Source of the DNA: Aspergillus flavus
Taxonomy: Eukaryota > Ascomycota > Eurotiomycetes > Eurotiales > Aspergillaceae
Assembly (NCBI RefSeq): GCF_009017415.1
Contig: NC_092408.1
Coordinates: 2,728,001-2,792,000, forward strand
Direction of reading: 5' to 3'
Length of the DNA: 64,000 nucleotides
Within the stretch, counting starts at the first letter, position 1. Each line of letters begins with the position of its first letter. Shown piece by piece: positions 24,956 through 36,936 of the stretch. Under the pieces are notes generated by a model. That model worked only from the letters and a program-made list of their open reading frames with translations. It was not told where the DNA came from and did no database searches. Position numbers and translations under genes: made by a program.

Positions 24956-25993
24956 TCACTCCAGCCAAGTCTCCACCGCCGACTTAAGAGCGTTCTGCAA
25001 CCACTCCTCCTCATACCGAGAACTCATATCAAAACCATGATCCCCATCCCTCAATGCCAGCACAACCTTATCACCACTCGGCAGACCCTTCGTAGCCTCG
25101 AGTAACTGCACCACAAACTCCTCCACATCCTCCAGAGGAACCACAGTATCCTGACGACCATGCCAGATGGCAATGCCTCCGCGCGGGATACTCAATCCCG
25201 GCTCTTCCAGTTTCTTCGCAGGGTAAAATAACTCTCGGTGAGAAGATCCCTCCTTCTGGCGCTCATAAAATCCGGCCAAACGGCCGTGTTCAACAGCCGC
25301 AAGCATGAATGCGAGTCGGGAAGGCGAGAGATCCGAGGACACGATCTGGCCAGAAGCTGCGGCAGCCACGGTGACGTCGATAACAGATTCATCCGTATGT
25401 ACGCCGAATGGTAAGATTGTGCGTGATGCTTGGAAACCCGCTGAGCTGGGGTTCACCCACGGGTAGCCGGCCGTTGCGGCACGGATCTGGGTTGGATAGG
25501 TCAGGGCGAGATAGAGGCTTAGCAAACCGCCTGCGGAATCACCGGTTGTGAGGATGCGGGTTAGATCAATTTCGGTGGGTGTGGTGTGGTTGGCGAGTAA
25601 ATCAGTTAGAGCTGGTGAGTGCAGCCATCTCCAGAAATCGTCGATGTCGTCGAAGATCTCTGAGCTAGTGGACTCGGGCATGAGCCGGTAGTTAGGGCTC
25701 ACGATCACGGCACCGTGTTTGAGGGCTAGGTCTGATGCCCAGTGGGGGAAGAAGTCCATGAATAGTGAGTCGCAAGCGACCTGGATGTTTTATTAGTGAC
25801 CATATAATGCTAATTGCGCTGGTGGGGTAGTTACCAGGGCGCCGCCATGGGTGCGGACGAAGGTCGGGCGTTTGCCTGAGTAGGGCGTCTGAGGAATCAA
25901 GATGTCAACTCGAATGGCATGGTCGCCAATCTGCTTGTATGTGGCTTGAATGATATCAAAGCCTTCGAGTTTCGGGTGAGAAGGGATAGACAT
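24956..25993 (-). CDS. Alpha/beta hydrolase-3 family esterase/lipase, 327 aa
   Basis: Two exons: 25993-25835 and 25780-24956, in phase. Serine hydrolase of the hormone-sensitive-lipase-like (Abhydrolase_3) group. The oxyanion-hole motif THGGALV lies near residue 50, the substrate pocket strand VIVSPNYRLMPES follows, the nucleophile elbow is GDSAGG, the acid is Asp in WHGRQDTVVP and the base is His in DGDHGFD near the C-terminus. No signal peptide, so cytosolic. It likely hydrolyses small carboxylic esters; the physiological substrate is unknown. Confidence 0.9.
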
Positions 25994-26102
25994 TATTGTT
26001 GAGTTGGGAGGATGCTGTTTTGTGGTATATGAATGTGTTTTTGAGGTTACTTGTAAAGGAGTGATTGATGCTCTGCTGGATACATGTGAAGAAGTTCTAC
26101 AG

Positions 26103-26110
26103 TATTTATA
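26103..26110 (-). promoter_or_regulatory. TATA box of the hydrolase gene
   Basis: TATAAATA on the minus strand about 110 bp upstream of the ATG at 25993. Confidence 0.45.
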
Positions 26111-27131
26111 CTCAGAATGTTTCATTTTGACCACGACGCATTTATCATCGTATGGCGTGAATCGGTCCGTCGCAGACTTAACTTAGGGCCAAGTTCCTCC
26201 GTGTTTGGAAAGTCCCCGAACGGCCATCGGATGGATTATCTAACAATTGGTTCCGAACGCACGGTCAAGATTATGAGAAATCGGAAGGATTCCATTTATA
26301 CGCACTTAGAGGCCACGCTAAGTCGGAAATCCTGAGTCTATTGGTCAATCTGGCCATTATATGAGGCTAAATTAGTTTAATTGACCTCTTGTCAGCACTA
26401 ATAGGCTGAGTCGTGTTCGATTTGGGGGTCAAATTAGAGAACCAAGTTTTTACATTTCCCTCTTTTTGCCTAGTTCTTCGGTTCTCTCTTTCTTCTGATT
26501 GGCTAGTTCGTATACAATCTTGATAGTTAAGCGGAACTCCGCCCTCGAAGTATATGATTCTTTTCTCGTTAATTCTGCGCTGTTCGAGGCAAGAAGATCG
26601 AATAAGAAGACGAACAGGTAAAGTGATAACAAGATGAGACGCCAAGGGTGCAAATTGAAATTGAAATATTCCGCCTTGGGTCTTCTAATTCAACAGACTC
26701 CCTCGGTGAGATAGGATACGGACCACTGGCAGGCACATCCATCAGTTTGTTCCTAACATGGTCACCGACTTTATATATAACTTGACCCAACCATATTATA
26801 TATTGTGCCCAAGACCATAGAAAAACAACCTCCCACCAAACCAACAACATAAAGTCGAACATGACAGAGTATCTAGCGAAAGACTTGCCATTAAACTATC
26901 TTCTAGACTCGTGTCAAAGAACACGCAATAATTGGGTCTCATCCAGTACACTTCGAATAGGTTTGAGGTTATCACGTGGTCTAGACTGAAGAAATCATGA
27001 ACCTTATCGATAATCCGGATGACCAATTGAACGAGCACTTTAATTCCATCTTGGAACATAAACAGACCCTCCAGGAAAGCCAGAACCATAATCAAAAACC
27101 TTTAATTGAATAGAATACAGAGTCAAGCATA
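26111..27131. other. Intergenic with unsupported hydrophobic frames
   Basis: About 1 kb. Two overlapping minus-strand frames (27095-26796 and 26862-26569) encode hydrophobic stretches but show no family motif and no convincing splice link, so I do not call a gene. Confidence 0.4.
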
Positions 27132-27683
27132 ATGTTCTCTTTATGGCGCCGAATACTCCCTCAACGCGTAGCCAACACGGGCTCACAACTACGCGATCAC
27201 CAAGCCAACGAGCGCACTTTTCTCTCTTGGACACGCATGGGCCTAGGCTTCGCAGCGATGGCTCTAGCACTCGGCCGTCTGGATGCAGTCGACCACATAC
27301 TCTCGTCAGCCCTGTCAAGCAGCAAATTGAACCTGGTCGTCGGTTCGGAAAACGCCACAGCCACAGTTGCAGCCACACCTGCGCCCGTGCAGTCCGGCGA
27401 TACCAGCCACAGAAACAGCCAAGAACATCCAAGCAGTTTATTGTTTTTCAACCACAATGGCGGATTTTCTGCTACGACTTTCTGTCAAGCTATTAGCATT
27501 TGGTCGTTCGGGTATGGTATCTTCAGATACCTGTCTGTGCGGAAGAGTCTGCTCAAGGGGCAGTTCACTCCGGCTATCTGGGGCCCTGTGCTTATGACGA
27601 CTGGGTGTTTGGGGGTATTTGGGACTATGGGTATGTGGGTTGAGCAGAAGAATGCGTCGAAGATGGCGAAGCAGGGTTCATAA
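27132..27683 (+). CDS. DUF202 (YidH-type) small membrane protein, 183 aa
   Basis: Single exon starting at the first ATG. The motif LRDHQANERTFLSWTRMGLGFAAMALAL is the DUF202 signature: a basic/acidic amphipathic lead-in followed by the first membrane helix. A Ser/Thr-rich luminal or cytosolic loop separates it from two more helices (AISIWSFGYGIFRYLSV; IWGPVLMTTGCLGVFGTMG). Fungal members resemble the membrane part of the vacuolar transporter chaperone Vtc1. The specific role is unknown. The motif quoted here is split between residues 21 and 48. Confidence 0.85.
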   Translation: MFSLWRRILPQRVANTGSQLRDHQANERTFLSWTRMGLGFAAMALALGRLDAVDHILSSALSSSKLNLVVGSENATATVAATPAPVQSGDTSHRNSQEHPSSLLFFNHNGGFSATTFCQAISIWSFGYGIFRYLSVRKSLLKGQFTPAIWGPVLMTTGCLGVFGTMGMWVEQKNASKMAKQGS

Positions 27684-28327
27684 TTGTTATGACATACGGA
27701 GTCGACCGTCGGTGTGTCAAAAGGTGACGTGTATGTAGTATTATGAAGACGGATGGGCCTGGCGGTCCTGGGCAGGATTCTCAGACCAGCTACAACCGGT
27801 TATAAATAGATATACATATAGACTCATGTTAAGATGAGAAAACGATAAGCTATATTGATAGACAATACAGTATCAGGGATTGACCTGTCCAAAAGCGATC
27901 CTAGATTCATATGTGCGTGAGGATGTTGTGGGTTGAGCGAATTCGAAGCGCCTTATATGAAGGAATATTTGCGAAAGTATCTAGTCAAGACAGAGAATTA
28001 TTGTTCCATCTGCCTCAGAAAGTCTTCTAGCATTCCGGAAATTGTGTTATTAAGATTCTGCCGCCAATACATAGAAAGACCATGCTTAGATTGTCCGACG
28101 GTATGGTTAATTTACTACATGTTGAATGACTGGAAAAGAATGCATCGTGGAAGTATAAAAGTTGTAGCACTATAGTAAAAGAGAGTGGATACTCGATTCA
28201 ATTACTCATCAATGTTCCAAAGTATTTACCAACATCATGTCCCATTTTCCCCGCCAGACTTTCCATTCCCTCCGTCACTATCCGACGTTATGGCTCCATA
28301 GGCTCACAGCTTGAAGCTCCGCCCAAT
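27684..28327. other. Intergenic
   Basis: 640 bp without a supportable gene. A frame at 27933-28175 begins without an ATG and shows no motif. Confidence 0.5.
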
Positions 28328-29143
28328 CTAGCCAATATACTTGATGGTAACTTCGGTATCGGAAGCCGAAGACGAGGTCAAAGTCTTATTATTCTGCTGG
28401 ATATCGATGATGGTAGCATTCGAAGCGCCGACGGAAGAATCACCGCTGGTGGCGCTAATATCCGTGAAAGTGACAGTGCCAAAATTGGCGAAAGGAACGA
28501 GCGACAAGAAAGAGGAGAAGTCCTCCATGATCCACTCCGCATTCGTCTCGCAAAGAGCGTTGTCATCCTGGCCAGTGAACGTATGGGAAACAGTCTTGCC
28601 AGTGGTCAGATTCTCCACGATGGCAGTTCCTGCGGTCTTGCTAGACGCGTCGACAGTGACCTTGACTTTATCGCCAGCCGAGATACTGATACCGCTGAAG
28701 TCGTGGGAATAGTCAGGGAACCATTCATACCAGGCGTCAAAGGTGGTGCCACTGCTATCGATACAGAAATCCACACCGGTCTGCAGGATGGCGGACTGGC
28801 ACGTGTCCCCGTCGATGCCAACCCAGGCTGTGGCACAATATTGCTCGTCACTGTCGGCTCCAGAAGGAGCGGATGGGGTTGGCACGGTGAAAGTACCGGT
28901 CACGGACGTGTAGCCGGATCCGATGAGGACTGCGCCAGCCCAGTTTGAGCTGTACTCTTCATGAGTGGTCTCATTCAAGTGAAGAATCTCGTTGGTGCCC
29001 GCTTTGAAGGGCAAGTTGCTATGACGCTGAGCTACACGAGCCTGAAGCCGAGCAGCGTTACGGGCGCGACGTTCCAGCGTGAGGGGAGAGGCCAGAGCAA
29101 CGCTGGCAAGCACAGTGGAAGAAAGGATAGCAAAGAGCTTCAT
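28328..29143 (-). CDS. Secreted glutamic peptidase (eqolisin, peptidase family G1), 271 aa
   Basis: Single exon. A classical signal peptide (MKLFAILSSTVLASVALAS) is followed by a basic propeptide (about residues 20-60) and the mature domain starting near YSSNWAGAVLIG. Family G1 (aspergillopepsin II-like) features: GTFTVPTPSAPSG, YCATAWVGIDGDTC, the catalytic Gln in AILQTGVDF, the catalytic Glu in NAEWIMEDF, and a beta-sandwich C-terminus. These enzymes digest proteins at strongly acidic pH outside the cell. Unlike the two-chain A. niger enzyme, I see no obvious excised linker. Possibly induced at low pH. Confidence 0.92.
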   Translation of the reverse strand: MKLFAILSSTVLASVALASPLTLERRARNAARLQARVAQRHSNLPFKAGTNEILHLNETTHEEYSSNWAGAVLIGSGYTSVTGTFTVPTPSAPSGADSDEQYCATAWVGIDGDTCQSAILQTGVDFCIDSSGTTFDAWYEWFPDYSHDFSGISISAGDKVKVTVDASSKTAGTAIVENLTTGKTVSHTFTGQDDNALCETNAEWIMEDFSSFLSLVPFANFGTVTFTDISATSGDSSVGASNATIIDIQQNNKTLTSSSASDTEVTIKYIG

Positions 29144-29254
29144 TGTGATATACTGATGGAAAGCTAGAGCTTATCAAAGGCGGGTGTTAGAGGACTGGGA
29201 GAATTTGATGACCGTGAGCTTGAGGTAGAATACGAAACAGCAGGCAATCAGCAT

Positions 29255-29262
29255 GTATTTAT
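29255..29262 (-). promoter_or_regulatory. TATA box of the glutamic peptidase gene
   Basis: TATAAATA on the minus strand, about 112 bp upstream of the ATG. Confidence 0.5.
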
Positions 29263-31158
29263 ACTGTAGACTGCCGCTATGATACCAACCCAAGCATCCA
29301 TCATTGATGGTATGTTAGTTTAGCCGGAATAATCCCTTGTCGATAGAATCGGCTCTAAACTTATCATGATATGTCACCCAACCTTTCTGTCAGACCAGTA
29401 GTCGTATAGTGGTATTCGTAGGTTAGTGTACTTATCCGGCTAGCGGTGTCCTTGGATTGTCTAAGTCTACTGTACAATGTGATACCACACGGCTACGCTA
29501 CCAGTGTTGGGTTCGGGCTATCGACTATCGACACTGACGGAAGTTACAACTACCTCTACAGATATGAGAAGTGCTATAGAGATTTCATAGAACGCCACCC
29601 ATTTCTTCACCGAGTCGTAAAGTCTATTCAACAGATCTCAATCGTGTTTTGTACAACCATTCTCTGCTGAGGTACGTGGAAATCAGTACGGATCCAATAC
29701 AGCGTCAGTTTGCCGTCAATATTGTGACGCTATCTACATAATGTTAACATAACAAAAAATAATGCTCACTTCAGGTACATGACGTTCCCTAATGCAAACG
29801 GAACTCCGACGGCGCGAGGAAATCGCTAATGCGGGACCCCTCAATTTATATTGCAGTATCGAGTATCTAGGGTTAATGCATTACCGTGAATAATGGTCGC
29901 ATCCTTCCGGACCGAGGGCCGATTCGCTGAGATAGTCGCCAATAATCAAAGGTCAAGCTTTAGACAAGCCTCGGATTTGCAGAATAAGTAGGTCTTGGAA
30001 TCTTGGTATCTCGCTGTCCAGTCACATAAGCTCATTAGATATGGATTGTGCGAGGATTATGCAGGCATCTGCTGATAGGTTTCTCTACTTTCTCTGCAAT
30101 CCTGTAGGAACATACTCGATGTGATACCTTGTACCGAGGGAATATAGTGTAGAATACATTCTTTGAGATTTATTAGTACTGGCTTTAGGTTCTCACTTGG
30201 ATGTTCTCAATGCTCCCTTATGCTAATAGCAGTAATACACTGTTGATTTGGTTCTTTCTAGCGGTCCTTTGACTATCATGAAAAGATTCACGCTACCGAA
30301 CTCAATGTGGTGCACAGAGACATCTAAATATATAGGTCTAGAACCTGGCGAATCTGCTTTAATCGGAGTCCGGTTGCCCTATTGCCTGACCTTGAACCCT
30401 GCCTTCTTAGCCTGTCCCATAGACAGCGTTATCTAGAACGTTCACCGGTAAACTGAGCATCTATCGTTCTTCCAACACATCGCTACTCCTTTACCCTCCC
30501 CGTTTATCATATCAATCTACATTGTTATGCCTATGAGCTGTTTCTAACCCTGCGATATGTCGGTCGGAGTCTCGGAAAAAGCGGAGAATTCTCCCGGTTC
30601 TTATCTAGCCTAAACAACACTCAGGGTTTGATAGTAGTTTGCTGTCTATTAACTTGAATGTTTACTCCGAGACTGTATATGCTCCATATGTTACAAGTTA
30701 ACCAGCTGGGACCTGACATTCTATCCCCGCGGTCCGAATAACTTCCGAGTTCCATGGCCTGGTATCCCGAAGCGCGAGACTCGCGGATAAAAGTCATACA
30801 ACGATCGTCGATTATTGTCAGATCCGGAATAGCGAACGGCGAGGTGCGATTGCAGTCTTGATTTCAGCACAAGTTAACAACACAGATAACAATCTGTTGG
30901 CCATATTTCAGTTCGAGGCACGGCCTAATGTCTAAGATATTTTTGTCGAGTGGCATAACCCTTCAACGCAATCTAATTTAATAACCTAGTAGGAAAACGG
31001 AAGACACTCGCACCATGTCTCGCCAATGGTCGACTACCCAAGTCTGCTGTCTGAGGAACTACAATATATTATTCAAAGCAAAAACATAAGTGAAGTCGTG
31101 AATTGTTTCATCATGTAATCTAATCAATCATCTAACTTTTATCCCGAAAGTACATGGC
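29263..31158. other. Intergenic, nothing recognised
   Basis: About 1.9 kb. Only short frames with no motifs or splice-consistent models. Confidence 0.45.
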
Positions 31159-31956
31159 CTAGCCGCTGTAGTCGATAGTAACAGCGATACGGACCGCGCC
31201 GTCGCCAGAGATGTTACCACCGATACCACCAATATCAGTCTCGGCGGAGGTATAAGCATTGTCCACCGATGCGGCATCAGTAGTGATAGAAGAGCAGGTA
31301 CCACTGAGGACGTCACACATCTTCATACCCTGGACAGTGAGACCAGCGTTCTGGGCCATGATAGCGGAGACATCGAAGCCGGACCAGCCCGAGTTACCGT
31401 TGCTGCCGAAGTCGAATTCACCCCAGGTGCAGGCGTAGCCGCCGTCGGAGTCGGTGGGAAGGCTACCGGGAGCAGCACCAAAGCCACCGTTCGTGTCGTC
31501 ATCGAAAGCGACGTACTTGGTCTCGCCGGCGTTGAGGGTGAAGGTCACGGCGGAGTTGCCGTACCAGCCGTCCATCTTGCCGTCGGGGCCGTACTTGTTC
31601 CAGAAGACAACCGTCCACGGCTCGGTGTTCTGGCCCGAGATGGCGGCGACGTACTTGTAGTTCGAGGCGTCGCTCTCGGACACCTCGATGATATTGCTAC
31701 CCCAGGGGTTGCCGACATTGCCTGCGTAGGTGTTACCAGAACCGCTGTTGGCAGTGGAAGCGCCAAATCCAGCAGTCGAGTAGGATCCGCTAGCAGGTGT
31801 GGCGGTCCAAGATCCACCGGAAGCAGAGCCAGAGGAGGAGGGAACGGCAGACACAGTGGCGGAGGGTGACTGGCGTCTTGCGTGGCCGTGCACGCGGTGT
31901 GCAAGGGAGCCAGTGGTGAGGGCTGCCAGCAGCAGGAGGGACTTTGTGAACTGCAT
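31159..31956 (-). CDS. Secreted Asp f 4-like allergen-family protein, 265 aa
   Basis: Single exon with a clear signal peptide (MQFTKSLLLLAALTTGSLA). A Ser/Gly/Thr-rich linker (about residues 30-75) precedes a compact conserved domain with NPWGSNIIEVSESDASNYKY, EPWTVVFWNKYGPDGKMDGW, YVAFDDDTNGGFG and paired cysteines. This layout matches fungal secreted proteins related to the Aspergillus allergen Asp f 4, whose biochemical function is not established. Likely extracellular or wall-associated. Biased GC-rich third positions suggest high expression. Confidence 0.85.
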   Translation of the reverse strand: MQFTKSLLLLAALTTGSLAHRVHGHARRQSPSATVSAVPSSSGSASGGSWTATPASGSYSTAGFGASTANSGSGNTYAGNVGNPWGSNIIEVSESDASNYKYVAAISGQNTEPWTVVFWNKYGPDGKMDGWYGNSAVTFTLNAGETKYVAFDDDTNGGFGAAPGSLPTDSDGGYACTWGEFDFGSNGNSGWSGFDVSAIMAQNAGLTVQGMKMCDVLSGTCSSITTDAASVDNAYTSAETDIGGIGGNISGDGAVRIAVTIDYSG

Positions 31957-32048
31957 TTTGTGGAAAGAATGGACTTCGCGTCAAGCGATTGGTAAGGATT
32001 GAAGAAGTCACGAAGTGAACAGTGTCACAACTGGTGCAACTGAGAGTA

Positions 32049-32056
32049 CTTTTATA
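32049..32056 (-). promoter_or_regulatory. TATA box of the Asp f 4-like gene
   Basis: TTATAAAAG on the minus strand about 95 bp upstream of the ATG. Confidence 0.5.
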
Positions 32057-35000
32057 AGGAATGTGGGTAGTTGGAAGAAGAAATCCAAAAGAAGGTGATG
32101 ACACAACGATCAAGTTCAAGTCCTGGACATGGGAATTTGGGCCCTCTATATAGCCTTCTGAAATAAAATTTTGACCGCAGGGTCAGCTGGTTCCAGCGTC
32201 TTGAGCACGGTCTCGAACATCCATGGTGTTCGATGGATCTTCCAGAGGTTGACGACGGCAGATGGGGCAGGCAGAGTGCGTCAGCACGGTGCCTCTGGTG
32301 GGTTGGCCATGGATATGTCACAAATGGATCTTGGATCTTAAGGGACGAAAGAGAGCTGAATGGACAGAATGGTGTGTTCACAAGAAGACATTCCTTAGCC
32401 TCCTGGGAAAGCAGCACAATTGGCGGCTAAAGGATTCTGGAATATCCACTGTGGCTTTTAAATTTATGGAACTGCATACTGTTCCTGAATGTTAAAGCGG
32501 GTCAATGCCATTGGCACGCTGTATTCAGTGTCAATGTTAGTTGCTCCGGTGGGCCGCTTACCAACAAGGTCAAGGATCAGCGTCCTGGCGTTGCAATCTC
32601 TTCACGAGACTACCTACCAACCCTACCTGTAAAATCTCCCGTCACAAAGCCAGATACCCATATAACACCCTGCTAAATGCAAATATGATTGTGTTTGCTG
32701 TAATTAATAAATCGTGGTAGGTTCAAGCCTATCACACCCATCCACCAGAAAGACAGACAAAGCCAAAAGCAACAAAACAGACAAAGGCTGATAAAAGTCT
32801 AACAAATCTCGGCCAAGCCCGCAAAAGTGGGCCAAGGACAGAAATTCAGAAGGAGGTGTTGCTCGGCAAGCTGAGACGCCAGTGTGGAAATCATTCTGCA
32901 CGGCCATTGATTACCATTCAATACTGTCTTGTGTGTGGAGCCGCCTCCACAGTTGGCACTATCTTCCTATTGATAATCGAGTTAGTCCTCGAGTCGTGTA
33001 GCCATTGGGTTGTAGGGTACGATATCGTAATTTATGGTGGCGCTACTGCATGTATGCTCTCTGTGTCGTGATGCTATCTGTACTGGATGTTTCTCGTTCC
33101 CCATTCTCTGTCCTTCTCTCGGCTTGTGTGTGGTTTGACAACGGGATAGTGAAGCCCCTTAGCAGGACCTAAATTTACTATTGGTATTGACCCATGGGAG
33201 GCGAAGTCTGGGCCAGGGACAGGACAACCGCTGGCCACTCATTTGAAATGACTAAGCTCGCTGTTAGTCCGGGACAGCCAATGGGATTACAAACCATTGC
33301 ATTTCCAACATTGGATAGACACTCGTAACAAGCTAATGACCCTTAAACCACGGATACTTCGGTTGTATGCCCTGTAAATGGTAAGCCGCAGTGTTGTGTG
33401 TTACGTCTCCCTTAGGGTTTGTGGGTTACTTAGTCTGGGGCCACGTTTCTGGTGCAACACAACACACCACAAAGAAGATCTTGGCAAGGGGTATGTTACA
33501 TATAGGGCCAATTCTATAGCACATGAACATCCATTGGTCCTAATGAGAAATCGAAACATGACTCTTAATGCAACCGCAGGACCCCAAAGTAGGGCTACCA
33601 TCGCCAAGCCCTCGATTCATTGAGCTACTGTTCTTTCACCCCGGTATCGCGCTAACCTCTAAGTCGCTCTCCACATGATTCTAGACATTCAGCAGTTAGG
33701 CCAGGACAGCAGCCGTGTCGAATCAGACTTCTATGCCCTACAGAGTGGACCACTTGCTTAGGCTCAATGTCCCACCCACCTGGTTTTCTCACACCGTCAC
33801 GTCTACACATACTCTTTCGGGCTCTACGAACCTTTCGGCGAGGTCTCTTGGTCAAGGTTCACCACTGGTAACCAACCCCTGTGAAAATGGCGAATTAACC
33901 GGAAAACTCAATTTTACCGTTCAGCCCATTGACACTTCACGTTAATCGGAAAGCCGGAACCGAACAAGCCCTGCTTGTGACAGCCGCCCTATGAGCATTT
34001 CTACCACTGATTGTGGAAGAAGAGACCTCGGTGTATCTTGGATAGAAAATTGCCATCTGCTCGCATAGCCACGGTGGAGCATCTGGTAGTATACCGGAAA
34101 ATTTATCTCGTAGGAGTGGACTACCATGCACTGAGTCTTCCCATCGATGGCAAAAACCTTCTGCAGGAGGCGAAAGCTACCGCTATTGTATTTGAGACGT
34201 GTATAAACGTGGTATCAGCACGAACTCGTCACCACTTTGCACCCTTAGGCTTCCCAGCTGTAGTAAACCAGCCCTAACAGACCCTGTTTGACTTACTAGA
34301 GTAGACCCCTGCCCACAGTGCGAGCGTAGAGTCACACAGAATCAGAGTCTTCAGGCGTTCTAGCCAGGCAGAGCGGATCCTGCTAGTGGGTAGTTAGTAG
34401 GCTGCCATAGCCGCTACGTTCTTAACGACCCGCCTGGATTCCCTTAGCCTCCGACGCCACGTATTTCGCGCAGCTTCATGACATCACATCTTCAACAATC
34501 TCTGAGGTAAAAGTATTCAGTCCAGCGGCAACACCGAGGTCAATGTGTCTCGAGGGTCCGGCACTGCCTATGGTATTCACAAGGTACTTCTACGATAGAG
34601 GACGAACCTCTCGGCGCATACTTGGAGGTCGCAATTCAGAGTGATTCCCCGCTTGTTTCTTTTTGTGAGGTATATTGTCGTGGACATAGTAAAGATCGCT
34701 ACAAAAATCCAGGATTCATTAGATGCTCTTCTCATAGCGATACACTGGTATGACTCGTCGATTCTGCAATAACCCTCCTAGCAAAGGCAACGATCACGGC
34801 GAGTTCCATTCAGCGCCGGACTTGTTCGATCCCTTTCTGGGGAATTTACATGCATCAACCTTTTCAGTAATCGTCATTAATCACGCATTGAAAGGTAAAT
34901 ATTTCCGATAATGTTAAAGACTGTAATATATCCTGTCCATGTCTAGGTAGCATTGATCCGAACAGTCCTTGCTCTAGTTGCCACCGGTAAAATTGCTCAT

Positions 35001-35795
35001 TTTCGTCACCGCGGTGGAGGCAATGTATAATACATAGAAAGACACCGGATACGCCCGGCTCTTTGGTTGCCATCCGGAGATTATTGGGCGAGCTTCATAC
35101 CTGATGATGGTATACTATTCCCCCTTCCAGACACGATTGCTACAGGGCAGAAGCCTTCAGCAGCAGATCTACCTATGTTACTGAAACAACGATATCATCA
35201 TTTCTCGAGCGCTTTTGCTAGCTAGCACCAATCTATACAGCTATCAACGAATTTGGCTGTTCCTATGTACCGCATAGGATATTGAGCAGACATAACACAT
35301 TCATCCTCCATCCTTTTTTTTTACTGATGGTTTTGACGTACTGGACGTTGATTCAGTCAACTAAACCAAAACTTCAGACAAGAATATTTACAAATGACAG
35401 CTTTAGCGTCAAATCAATGAGCTCTCGTGTGAACCGCATATTTTGACGGAAGTGTTGCTACATAACCGTGTCATACAAATCCGGGTTCATTCCCGTGACA
35501 GCCCACGAAACACCACATTAATCCTCCCTGGCAGGTGACAAGAAGAACCCTAAGTACACTACTCCTTTGAATGATTGTAGATAGTATAATTCCACCCAGG
35601 TAGAACAGCGCAGATCATAACCCCAACTCGCCAATTTAATGCATCTAGGAGTAAGTACAAATCTCTTGGCAAGAAAACAACAACGCCAATGACGACACAA
35701 CCCCTCAACCCCTCATCCAAGGAAATCACAACGTCAACCACACCTTGAAACAGAACAATTAACACTCTACTAGTAAACCAAGTCTCAAAACAACA
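32057..35795. other. Long gene-poor stretch
   Basis: About 3.7 kb without a gene I can support. Frames on both strands are short and broken by stops. On the minus strand around 34580-34440 one frame reads RHIDLGVAAGLNTFTSEIV before a stop, which might be a remnant of some coding sequence, but I cannot assign it. The end of the region contains the promoter of the lyase gene. Confidence 0.4.
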
Positions 35796-36936
35796 ATGCC
35801 GCAATCAAATACCCCCTACCCCTTTACATTCACCAACCCAACCGGAGTACAATCCACAAACGGAACAACCCAAACCATACCCCTCACCATCCCCAATGTC
35901 CGCGGCACGATCCCCTCCTTCCAAACATCCCGTCTCCGCACAATGATGCTCGAAGCGCGTCGCGATCCCGCCAAGATCCTGGCTTTCCCGTGTAGCTATG
36001 ACGGACTATCCTCGCGTCTGATCGAGGAAGCCGGGTTCCCGATGCTGTTTTTGTCCGGCTTCGCGGTGTCTAGTTCATACGGGCTGCCTGATACGGGGTA
36101 TATTGCTATGGAGGAGATGTGCCAGAAAGTTCAGGAGACGGTGAGGGTGACTAGTCTTCCGATCATGGTCGATGGGGATACGGGGTATGGGAGTCCGATG
36201 AATGTTCGGCGGACGGTGGAGGCGTTTGCGGCTGCTGGGGCGGCAGGGGTGATGATTGAGGATCAGACGTGGCCTAAGCGTGAGCTTATCTGGAATTCTG
36301 AAAGAAATGGGTATGTGAAGTAAATGCTGATTGTGAGAATCGCACATAGGATGCGGCCATACAAAGGGGAAATCAGTTGTTTCGCGCGGTGAAGCCTACG
36401 CTCGGATCCAAGCGGCCTGCGACGCCCGGAATGAAGGGCGGGATATTTTTATCCTTGCCAGAACGGACGCCTTGATACTTGGATGGGAGGAAGCGATGAC
36501 GCGGGCGAAGGAGTTCAAGAGACTAGGGGCCGATGCGGTGTTTGTTGAAGCCCTGCCGGACAGGGAGTCGATGCAGCGCTGCGTTGAGGAGTTGGATATG
36601 CCCATGCTGGCTAATATTATTGAAGGGGGCAAAACGGAGAATCTCTCTGCGAAGGAGCTTGCTCAATTGGGTTTCGCTGCTGTGGCATATCCGTGGACGT
36701 TGGTCGCGGCGAGATTGAAGAGTGTTCGGGATGCGCTGGAAGGGCTGAAACAGAGCATGGTTGAGGGTACGGCACCGCCTATGATTTTGGGATACTCTGA
36801 GGTGTGCGAGGGCGTTGGGTTCAATAGATACTGGGTAAGTTTGGACATTGACGACCGACTATACGCATGACTGACGTTTGAATAGGATCAAGAGACACGT
36901 TACGAATATGATCAAAACGGGCTCATAAACCCTTAG
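35796..36936 (+). CDS. PEP mutase/isocitrate lyase superfamily enzyme, 339 aa
   Basis: Three exons: 35796-36279, 36350-36834 and 36886-36936, in phase. TIM-barrel enzyme of the phosphoenolpyruvate mutase/isocitrate lyase superfamily. Visible motifs are CSYDGLSSRLIEEAGFPMLF, the metal-binding VDGDTGYGSP, GVMIEDQ and the active-site loop KRCGHTKGK; the intron falls between the Arg and Cys of that loop. The KRCGH loop marks C-C lyases (oxaloacetate hydrolase, methylisocitrate lyase, dimethylmalate lyase) rather than true mutases. It is close in length to fungal oxaloacetate acetylhydrolase, but the surrounding residues differ enough that I do not assign that substrate. Cytosolic; no targeting signal seen. 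Confidence 0.87.

Noticed and set aside
26569..27095. Overlapping minus-strand hydrophobic frames
   Set aside because: No motif, no shared frame and no convincing splice sites. AT-rich DNA readily yields hydrophobic frames.
27040..27432. 130-aa minus-strand frame opposite the DUF202 gene
   Set aside because: Antisense of a supported gene with no motif.
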